Assembly (NCBI GenBank): GCA_963681505.1
Contig: OY811988.1
Coordinates: forward strand, 6,179,402 to 6,243,401
DNA length: 64,000 nucleotides
Direction: 5' to 3'
Source: Eunapius fragilis
Taxonomy: Eukaryota > Porifera > Demospongiae > Spongillida > Spongillidae
Part shown: positions 1-8,136 of the stretch, piece by piece
Layout: each line of letters opens with the position of its first letter
Numbering within the stretch: position 1 is the stretch's first letter
The notes under the pieces: model-generated
What the model saw: the letters and a program-made list of their open reading frames with translations, nothing else
The model's database searches: none
What the model was told of the DNA's origin: nothing
Program-made: the position numbers and the translations under genes

Positions 1-3000
1 GTCACTCATTGGACACCTTCGAGGGCAGGAGGACACACTGAACTCAGTAGCAGCTGCTACTATTGCTGGAGTATTATACAAGTCCACTGGTATGCTGCCT
101 TAGGGATATGTTGAGTTAGTTTAGGGGTATGTTGAGTTTGGGGTATGTTGAGTTAGAGGTATGTTGAGTTAGAGGTGTGCTATGTTGAGGTAGGGATGTG
201 CTAGTTAGGGATATCTTGAGTTAGGCTAGGGGTGTGCTGGGTTAAGGGGAAGGTTGAGTTAGAGGTGTGCTGAGTTAGGGGTGTGCTGAGTTAGGGTATG
301 TTGAGTTAGAGGTGTGCTGAGTTATTGAATATTGGTGCAGTGTACGTTGTGTACACCACCAGGACTAGCCCATCACATCCATACTAAATATTTAGTACAC
401 ACCACCAGGACTAGCCCATCACATCCATACATTCAGTACACACCACCAGGACTAGCCCATCACATCCATACATTCAGTACACACCACCAGGACTAGCTCA
501 CACATCCATACATTCAGTACACACCACCAGGACTAGCCCATCACATCCATACATTCAGTGCACACCACCAGGACTAGCCCATCACATCCATACTAAATAT
601 TTAGTACACACCACCAGGACTAGCCCATCACATCCATACATTCAGTACACACCACCAGGACTAGCCCATCACATCCATACTAAATATTTAGTACACACCA
701 CCAGGACTAGCCCATCACATCCATACATTCAGTACACACCACCAGGACTAGCCCATCACATCCATACTAAATATTTAGTACACACCACCAGGACTAGCCC
801 ATCACATCCATACTAAATATTTAGTACACACCACCAGGACTAGCCCATCACATCCATACTAAATATTTAGTACACACCACCAGGACTAGCCCATCACATC
901 CATACATTCAGTACACACCACCAGGACTAGCCCATCACATCCATACATTCAGTACACACCAACAGGACTAGCTCACACATCCATACATTCAGTACACACC
1001 ACCAGGACTAGCCCATCACATCCATACATTCAGTGCACACCACCAGGACTAGCCCATCACATCCATACTAAATATTTAGTACACACCACCAGGACTAGCC
1101 CATCACATCCATACATTCAGTACACACCACCAGGACTAGCCAATCACATCCATACATTCAGTGCACACCACCAGGACTAGCTCACACATCCATACATTCA
1201 GTGCACACCACCAGGACTAGCCCATCACATCCATACATTCAGTACACACCACCAGGACTAGCCCATCACATCCATACAGTGCATACCACCAGGACTAGCC
1301 CATCACATCCATACATTCAGTACACACCACCAGGACTAGCTCACACATCCATACATTCAGTACACACCACCAGGACTAGCCCATCACATCCATACATTCA
1401 GTACACACCACCAGGACTAGCCAATCACATCCATACATTCAGTACACACCACCAGGACTAGCTCACACATCCATACATTCAGTACACACCACCAGGACTA
1501 GCCCATCACATCCATACATTCAGTGCACACCACCAGGACTAGCCCATCACATCCATACATTCAGTGCACACCACCAGGACTAGCCCATCACATCCATACA
1601 TTCAGTGCACAGCACCAGGACTAAGCCCATCACATCCATACATTCAGTGCACACCACCAGGACTAGCCCATCACATCCATACATTCAGTACACACCACCA
1701 GGACTAGCTCACACATCCATACATTCAGTGCACACCACCAGGACTAGCCCATCACATCCATACATTCAGTGCACACCACCAGGACTAGCTCACACATCCA
1801 TACATTCAGTGCACACCACCAGGACTAGCCCATCACATCCATACATTCAGTGCACACCACCAGGACTAGCCCATCACATCCATACATTCAGTACACACCA
1901 CCAGGACTAGCCCATCACATCCATACATTCAGTACACACCACCAGGACTAGCCCATCACATCCATACATTCAGTACACACCACCAGGACTAGCCCATCAC
2001 ATCCATACATTCAGTACACACCACCAGGACTAGCCCATCACATCCATACATTCAGTACACACCACCAGGACTAGCCCATCACATCCATACATTCAGTACA
2101 CAATGTACTGCACCTGCTGACAACAGTTGTAGGCCACACCTCCATGTTTTGCTGGGAGCACTGAAAAATTTATTTACTGAATAATCAATAACTGCAGGGG
2201 CTACATATAGTGGTTTTAACAGAACTATTAGCGCATTTGTGTTGTAAGGGATGTTTTTTTGTTTTTAATTAATTGGTCATTTTTTGATTAAAAACGTTCG
2301 GGCATGTGACTAACGAGAAAGTAACGCTACTGTACAATTATACTTTTGAGTTCCAAGAGATTTGTTACTTAACCACTGTACACAGTTTTCTAACCTTATT
2401 TCACACACATTTATTTTCTTGTTTTTTTTATTATGCAATTTTTAGTCATTGTTTGTTATTTAGTTTAAAATGGAACAGTGTCCAGCAAAATCACCCTTAT
2501 GATACTTTTTCGACAAGCAAAAGAAAAGTAACGCTCGCATTGAAATGTATGGTAATTATAAATTCAGTGCCTAATACCTTTATGATGGATAGTCCAATTT
2601 AGGATGCGTAAGGACCATTTGATAGAAGCTCTTTGGAGTTCACGGAAAATGAAAAAATTTGAAAGCTTGAAAAACTAGGTGATTTTGCTGGACGCTGTTT
2701 CAAATTACAGGGGCAACTCGCCGCTCGGAACAGTGGACTTTTACACCTCGGAACAGTGGAGTGGACTTTTGACATCATTGTTATTTTAGGAATTGCAAAC
2801 GTAAACGTTGCGGGATGGGGAGATTACGATAGCGTCTGCATTGCGTAACATTGCGCAATTTGTCACATGCTATTTACGTTCTTTAATCATTACGCTTAAT
2901 ACTCCAGTCAATTCTTATCCCGCCCGTAACGTGAGCGGTACCCAACTTTAGCGTAACGGCAGCGTACATGGGACCGTGTTAAATGAAAACGTATCATTAT

Positions 3001-3699
3001 TCATTTACTCGCACTGTTACAGGCCCGTGTACGCTGCCATTACGCCAAAGTTGGGTACCGCTCACGTTACGGCGAATCAAGAATTGGTTGTGTATCACGC
3101 TACAAGCTTTACATCTACAAGCTTAACGCACATGTTCCGCCATATGCATGCATATTACGGTGTGCGTGGCACAGCAATCACGCGAGGCATGTTTAGTTAA
3201 GGCCCATTTTGTCTATAGCCTACACTGCATTCCGCCCAGCCTGGCTTTTTGGTCATAATGAACTTCGAAGCTTTTTTTTTGTTTAGTATTTGGAACAAAT
3301 GGCATGTGACATTGTGCTATGTTATGCAATGTAGACGCTATCTTAACCTTTTCCCATCCCGCAATGCCTAGTCACGTTTACTTTTGCAATCATATCTGGA
3401 AGCCTTGAATGATGTCAAAAGTCCACTGTTCAGAGCCGCCCCCTGTATTGATATGAATGTATGTCATTAATGTACAACACTATGATTTACCTTTTTTTTT
3501 AAATATGGAAAAACAGATCTATTTGATTGGTATGACTATAATCCTTAATATGGCTCTGTAATGTTGTGCTCATTTTTCAGCTGGTTTGAGGCCCATGTTG
3601 GTGGCTGGAGCTGTGGGGTGTGGTCTTGTGGGTGCTTACACCGTTACCAAGACACTGCTTCAAACAAAGTTCTCCTGGTTCAGAAGAGACTACTCCTGA
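1..3699 (+). CDS. TIMM23: Mitochondrial import inner membrane translocase subunit Tim23, 3' end (partial)
   Basis: Two exons are visible: 1-89, read from base 2 and entering from outside the window, and 3581-3699 ending in TGA. The donor is G|GTATGC at 90 and the acceptor TTTTTCAG at 3580; the split codon restores the frame. The 68-residue tail reads LRGQEDTLNSVAAATIAGVLYKST, broken here as LRGQEDTLNSV then AAATIAGVLYKST, followed by AGLRPMLVAGAVGCGLVGAY. This matches the end of Tim23: the RG-x-ED-x-LN-x-VAA segment, YK-x-T-x-GLR, and a last Gly/Ala-rich membrane helix. In the family, Tim23 forms the presequence translocase channel of the inner mitochondrial membrane (TIM23 complex). A Tim17/22 paralogue is less likely because of the conserved ED-LN-VAA and KST-GLR order. 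The 3491-bp intron holds degenerate repeats, a minisatellite and two foldback elements; 2115-2467 and 3446-3580 are AT-rich with nothing recognised. The stop lies 176 bp before the PAPSS start. Confidence 0.85.
100..330. repeat. Degenerate short tandem repeats (GTTGAGTTAG family) in TIMM23 intron
   Basis: An imperfect repeat of about 15-20 bp containing GTTGAGTTAG, GGTATGTTGAGTT and GGTGTGCTGAGTTAG recurs from just inside the intron to about 330. Spacing varies, so it is a degenerate simple-sequence expansion, not a clean array. Confidence 0.7.
334..2114. repeat. 41-bp minisatellite (~42 copies) bounded by ~20-bp inverted repeats
   Basis: About 42 head-to-tail copies of a unit near 41 bp, recognisable by CACCACCAGGACTAGCCCAT, fill about 350-2100. 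There are three unit forms: the standard one, a shorter form with AGCTCACACATCC, and a form carrying the palindrome TACTAAATATTTAGTA. The last form is confined to the left part (about 380-1080). The array is bracketed by a near-perfect inverted repeat: left 334-354 (GGTGCAGT..AC.TTGTGTAC), right 2096-2114 (GTACACAATGTACTGCACC). The arms match except for a 2-base gap and one substitution. This architecture, a tandem core inside short inverted ends, is known from some non-autonomous elements. Open frames inside follow the unit length and are not genes. Confidence 0.85.
2468..2705. mobile_element. Small foldback (MITE-like) sequence, ~28-bp inverted arms
   Basis: 2468-2495 (core CAGTGTCCAGCAAAATCACC) is the near-exact reverse complement of 2678-2705 (core GGTGATTTTGCTGGACGCTG), enclosing about 180 bp of AT-rich sequence. 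The arms differ at only a few bases. No coding capacity and no clear target duplication are seen. It directly abuts the larger foldback element at 2706, so it may be an older insertion site or a part of it. Confidence 0.5.
2706..3447. mobile_element. Foldback MITE, CAGGGG ends, TA flanks
   Basis: The left half (2708 to about 2985) and right half (about 3010-3445) are imperfect reverse complements over most of their length. Outer matches include CAGGGG and GAACAGTGGACTTTT with its complement near 3415-3430. The inner match is about 54 bp (GTGAGCGGTACCCAACTTT near 2931 against AAAGTTGGGTACCGCTCAC near 3048). The element is flanked by TA at 2706-2707 and 3446-3447. The right arm carries about 170 extra bases. 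TA target duplication and CAGGG ends fit a non-autonomous Tc1/mariner-like DNA element; the superfamily is inference. No transposase frame is visible. Confidence 0.75.
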
Positions 3700-3767
3700 G
3701 CATGTTTTGCAGCTGGCTCCAATCTCGCTGGCTGTAGCATTACTGCCAGCAGTTAGTGTGCATTCAT

Positions 3768-3842
3768 CACGTGTCATGTTTGTCCGTCCCTAGTCCGTTC
3801 TATATGGGGGCAAATCACGTGCCGTTTTATTTAATTATAAAA
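3768..3842 (+). promoter_or_regulatory. Putative PAPSS core promoter: two CACGTG E-boxes and a TATA box
   Basis: TCACGTG occurs at 3767-3773 and again at 3815-3821, and TATAAAA at 3836-3842, 34 bases before the PAPSS ATG at 3876. If the TATA box is used, transcription would start only a few bases before the ATG. All three sites lie in the 176-bp gap after the TIMM23 stop. Function is inferred from motif and position alone. Confidence 0.5.
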
Positions 3843-3875
3843 CGCGCGTCAGTTACAAGTTTTGCATGTGCACAG

Positions 3876-6800
3876 ATGGCTACTAATGTTTACAGTACTG
3901 TTGGACATGTCTCCCGCAACAAACGAGGCCAGGTCATCGGGCAGCGAGGGGGGTTCAGAGGCTGCTGCGTGTGGTTTACGGGGCTATCCGGAGCAGGGAA
4001 GACGACCATCAGCTTTGCGCTGGAGGACTACCTTGTAGGACGAGGTGTCCCCTCGTACACCTTGGACGGAGATAACATCAGAACGGGTGAGTGAGACGGC
4101 CCTAGCTTGCACCCAATTGTTGACGTAATGTTACGCTTTTAGGTCTTAACAAGAACCTCGGCTTCACCCCTGAGGATAGAGAAGAGAACATAAGGCGTAT
4201 TAGCGAAGTGGCCAGGCTGTTCGCTGATGGAGGCATAGTTGCCCTCACCAGTTTCATCTCTCCATTTGCCAGAGTGAGGAATATGTGTATTGATATAGTG
4301 CATATTATAAAAATTTCCAGGAAGAGCATTCAAGTCCACGAATGCAATAAAAATGCACGCGTGCAATGAAAATTCAGGACCCTAGCCTGTAACTCCATGA
4401 TGGACAGACTAACTTCCCGTGCGTAAGAAAGAAGTTGTAGAGGACATAGTTGTCTCTTTGAATATGAAACTTGAAAAAATATGCGCTAGGTCCCATATAT
4501 CAGTTGCGGTAGTCTGGGGACCCGACTGACATGAAAGTCCGATACAAGTGAAAGAGAGTTGTAAGAAGTACTCTTGTTCCGTATAGCATTATGGTTTCAT
4601 TCTAGGTAGGAAGGTAGGGCTTGAACAAAATTCATACTGGTTCAACTGACTGGTTGTACACTCATGAGTTGTGGGCGATAATATTTCATATCTGATGAAT
4701 TTCATTTATCATAAATCATTGGTGTTAATACACATCAATCTAAGGCTTCTTGAGATAGATGTGTACATGTATTTTGATGCAATATGAATTTGCTTGGGTG
4801 TGCAGGGGCGGACATACAAAGGGGGCGTGGCAGTTAAAGAGATTTATTCACAACTATCAATGCAGATTGCCTAATTTCCTGCTATGAATAATATTATCGA
4901 AAGGGTTTAACCCACAAAACTGTGTTGTTAGTCCACTGGTATGGTGTGTAGTCCACTGGTATGGTGTGTAGTCCACTGGTATGGTGTGTAGTCCACTGGT
5001 ATGGTGTGTAGTCCACTGGTATGGTGTGTAGTCCACTGGTATGGTGTGTAGTCCACTGGTATGGTGTGTAGTCCACTGGTATGGTGTGTAGTCCACTGGT
5101 ATGGTGTGTAGTCCACTGGTATGGTGTGTAGTCCACTGGTATGGTGTGTAGTCCACTGGTATGGTGTGTAGTTCACTGGTATGTCATGTATAACTATGTC
5201 ATCACATGCATGACGCTTACAGAAATATGTATATGAAAACCCTAATCCTTATAGTGTGTACGTTTGCTTGTCTTCAACCCTTCACTTTCAGGACCGTGAC
5301 CAGGCGCGAAAGCTGCATGAGTCCACAGGCCTAAACTTCTTTGAGATTTTTGTGGACACCCCCATTGAGATTTGTGAACAGAGAGATGTCAAAGGACTAT
5401 ATAGGAAAGCCAGAGCAGGTGTCCTGAAAGGTGTGTGACCTCCTTGTGAGGTGTGGCCTTATCACGTGACCTCCTTGTGAGGTGTGACCTTATCATGTGA
5501 CCTTTTGAGATGTGACCTTATCATGTGACCTTGTGAGGTGTGACATCATGTGACCTTGTGAGGTGTGACTTATCATGTGACCTCCTTGTGAGGTGTGACT
5601 GTATCATGTTACCTTGTGAGGTGTGACCTTATCATGTGACCTTGTGAGGTGGGACTTATCATGTGACCTTGTGAGGTGTGACCGTATCATGTGACCTCCT
5701 TGTGAGGTGTGTGACCTTTTCATGTGACCTTGTGAGGTGTGACCGTATCATGTGACCTCCTTGTGAGGTGTGTGACCTTATCATGTGACCTTGTGAGGTG
5801 TGACTTATCATGTGACCTCCTTGTGAGGTGTGACCTTATCATGTGACCTTGTGAGGTGTGACTGTATCATGTGACCTTGTGAGGTGTGTGACCTTATCAT
5901 GTGACCTTGTGAGGTGTGACTTATCATGTGACCTCCTTGTGAGGTGTGACCTTATCATGTGATCTTCTGTACTCTGTATTTCAGGCTTCACTGGTGTTGA
6001 CAGTGTGTATGAGAAACCAGACCATCCTGATCTGGTGTTGAAGTCTGGAGAGTGGACAGTTTCTGAATGTGTTGACAGGATAGTTGATCTGCTTGTGAAG
6101 CATGTACGCTTATGTGCATGTACAGGGTGATTCGGAAATTGGTAGAACTGGTATAGCTCCACAACTGAGCATTGAATAATTATGCTATTGAAACCAAAAT
6201 CATGCCAGTGATTAATGTAAAGTTATTTATTAAAAGTTACTGCTCAGTTTATAGTTCTGGAGTTATACCATTTTGCGCAACTTTACAATCACCCTGTATA
6301 TGGTGGGTGTGGTGTATGCACTGTGTGTACACTACACAGCCAATTACCTTCATGTGTAATTAGAACTTATGGTTTTAAAGAAATATTGTATGCCTCTTTC
6401 CTGACCGTTCTTCCTTGATGAAATTTTTATTTCCTTATAAGGGTGTTCTTTCCCTGTCAATGTGCAAGAATATTGTGGACTTGTTTACTCCTGCCAGCCG
6501 TGTTGAGGCATTGATAGCTGAGGCTGCCCAGTTGCCAAAACTGAACATCACACTGCTGGATTGTCAGTGGGTACAGGTGAAGCCACACCTCCTTACATTT
6601 TTTTGCTTCCATTTAATGCGCATGCTCATGTTAGGTGCTCAGTGAAGGATGGGCTACTCCACTTACCGGTTTCATGAGGGAGAAAGAATATCTCCAGTGT
6701 TTACATTTTGGGTGTCTACTTGATGAGGGTACCGTGAACCTTACGGTGCCTATCGTTCTAGCCTTGTCTGTGGAAGATAAGGAGAGACTGGAGCAGGTCC

Positions 6801-8054
6801 CAGCTTTCACGCTCGTCTATTGTGGAAAGTTCGTTACTTCTCTTCTCCTTGTTTCTTTATAACCACTCTCCTCCCTTCCTCCTCCCCAGGAATGTAGCTG
6901 TCCTTAGACAGCCAGAGTTCTTTCCCCATCGTAAGGAAGAGCGTGTTTGTCATATCTGGGGAACCAGCAATGATCGTCACCCCCACATCAAGGTGTGTGG
7001 CACCACCCACATTGACCACGCCTACATTGGCCACACCTACATTGACTACACATTGGCCACACCTACATTGTCCCCGCGTGCCAACACACACACACTGTGC
7101 TGTTCTAGATGATATTTGAGTCTGGGGACTGGCTTGTAGGCGGAGCCATAGAGGTACCTGAAAGGATCAAGTGGAATGATGGTTTGGATGAGTACAGGAA
7201 AACTCCCACAGAGCTACAGGAAGAATTCAGGCGGCGGGGATCAGAGGCTGTGTTTGCCTTCCAGCTAAGGAACCCTATACATAACGGCCATGCTCTGCTC
7301 ATGCAGGACACCAGAGATATGCTGCTCAAACGCGGTTATAAAGTGCCACTCCTCCTGCTCCACCCCCTTGGAGGTTGGACCAAGGAGGACGATGTCCCAC
7401 TTGATGTCCGCATTGAGCAGCACAAAGCTGTGCTCAAGGAAGGCTTGCTAGACCCCGCCCACACGGTTCTGGCTATATTCCCTTCACCAATGCTGTATGC
7501 TGGACCAACCGAAGTAAGCCTGCGGTTGTAGCCATGGTAACCTCCATCCTGGCATCTTTAGGTACAGTGGCACTGTAGGGCCAGAATGGTCGTGGGGGCA
7601 CAGTTCTACATTGTTGGCAGAGACCCTGCCGGGATGCCTCACCCTGACACAAAGAAGGATCTCTATGATCCAACCCATGGGAAGAAGGTAAGCTCCTCCC
7701 CTTCTTGTGGAGAGATATTTATTACCTGGGTCATAACAGGTGCTTCAAATGGCTCCTGGGTTGACAAAACTGGAGATTGTACCGTTTAGGGAAGCTGCTT
7801 ACAACAAGAAGCTGGGGAGGATGGACTACTACAGCCCACAGCATCATGATGATTTTGATTTCATATCAGGTCAGTGTATAAATCTTTACTTTCTTATCTT
7901 TAACCATCTCTCTCCCCTCCCTCTCCACCTTTCTCATTTCTCTTTAGGTACTCGCATGCGTGAGCTTGCACGCACAGGTCAGACACCTCCGGACGGATTT
8001 ATGGCCCCCTCAGCATGGAGGGTGCTAGCAGATTATCATCATAGTAGAATTTAG
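3876..8054 (+). CDS. PAPSS: Bifunctional 3'-phosphoadenosine 5'-phosphosulfate synthase (complete, 11 exons)
   Basis: It makes PAPS, the universal sulfate donor, from ATP and sulfate in two steps: ATP sulfurylase, then APS kinase. Exons: 3876-4086, 4143-4273, 5292-5430, 5985-6103, 6442-6576, 6635-6828, 6890-6992, 7109-7513, 7562-7687, 7740-7869, 7948-8054. They sum to 1800 bases (599 aa plus TAG), close to animal PAPSS1/2 (about 615-625 aa). The N-terminal kinase has P-loop GLSGAGKTT (36-44), LDGDN (63-67), TSFISPF (106-112) and lid [10 protein letters not shown] (148-157). The C-terminal sulfurylase has [10 protein letters not shown] (396-405), HPLGGWTK (429-436) and [10 protein letters not shown] (498-507). 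The ATG at 3876 was chosen because the protein aligns from there; in-frame ATGs at 3756 and 3804 precede it, and a spliced upstream exon is possible since CAG abuts the ATG. The exon 6 donor is weak (AA|GTTCGT). Paralogue 1 versus 2 is not assigned. Confidence 0.97.
4929..5181. repeat. 20-bp minisatellite in PAPSS intron 2, ~12.5 copies
   Basis: A near-perfect head-to-tail array of the 20-bp unit GTCCACTGGTATGGTGTGTA, with one late substitution near 5172 (GTTCACTGG). Intron 2 runs 4274-5291; the rest of it is AT-rich and unremarkable. Open frames on the minus strand are repeat translations, because 20 bp is not a multiple of three and they cycle through all frames. Confidence 0.95.
5433..5972. 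repeat. Variable ~25-33-bp minisatellite filling PAPSS intron 3
   Basis: About 18-20 copies of a unit with core TGTGACCTTGTGAGGTGTGA. Units alternate between TGACCTTGTGAGG and the longer TGACCTCCTTGTGAGG, and between CTTATCATG and CGTATCATG. The array occupies practically the whole intron (5431-5984), from the splice donor to a few bases before the polypyrimidine tract. Confidence 0.9.
6121..6298. mobile_element. Short MITE with perfect terminal inverted repeats and TA flanks in PAPSS intron 4
   Basis: TACAGGGTGATT at 6121-6132 is exactly reverse-complementary to AATCACCCTGTA at 6287-6298. The element is CAGGG...CCCTG with TA on both sides, 174 bp without the TA. Inside, GGTATAGCTCCACAACTGAGC pairs approximately with GCTCAGTT...GGAGTTATACC, so the whole element folds back. 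There is no coding capacity. TA duplication suggests a Tc1/mariner-type non-autonomous element (inference). Confidence 0.8.
7008..7078. repeat. Short degenerate repeat in PAPSS intron 7
   Basis: Three to four imperfect copies of CCACACCTACATTG-type units (CCACCCACATTGACCACG, CTACATTGGCCACACCTACA and similar) occupy most of the 116-bp intron 6993-7108. Confidence 0.65.
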
Positions 8055-8124
8055 TACATATGTATACACCCGGAATATTTGCGGTATCACCACGGATGTT
8101 CTATTTATGGTATTTAGAATAGAA

Positions 8125-8130
8125 ATTAAA
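8125..8130 (+). terminator. Possible PAPSS polyadenylation signal ATTAAA
   Basis: ATTAAA lies 71 bases after the PAPSS TAG and 6 bases before the next gene's ATG at 8137. If used, cleavage would fall inside the first coding exon of the DNAJB gene, so the transcripts would overlap. No AATAAA is seen in the 82-bp gap. Confidence 0.35.
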
Positions 8131-8136
8131 CAAGGG

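Noticed and set aside
1201..1910. Frames of 86-101 codons rich in His/Thr/Pro
   Set aside because: They are translations of the 41-bp minisatellite, and unit length changes shift the frame.
3756..3875. Upstream in-frame ATGs extending PAPSS by 40 residues
   Set aside because: The extension overlaps the E-boxes and TATA box and has no similarity to PAPSS N-termini; 3876 gives the family-like start.
4857..5176. Minus-strand frames of 80-99 codons with [20 protein letters not shown] repeats
   Set aside because: They are translations of the 20-bp minisatellite in an intron of PAPSS; all three frames are open for the same reason.
4929..5181. CRISPR-like array appearance of the 20-bp repeats
   Set aside because: The units are directly contiguous with no unique spacers, inside a eukaryotic gene intron; no cas genes are present.
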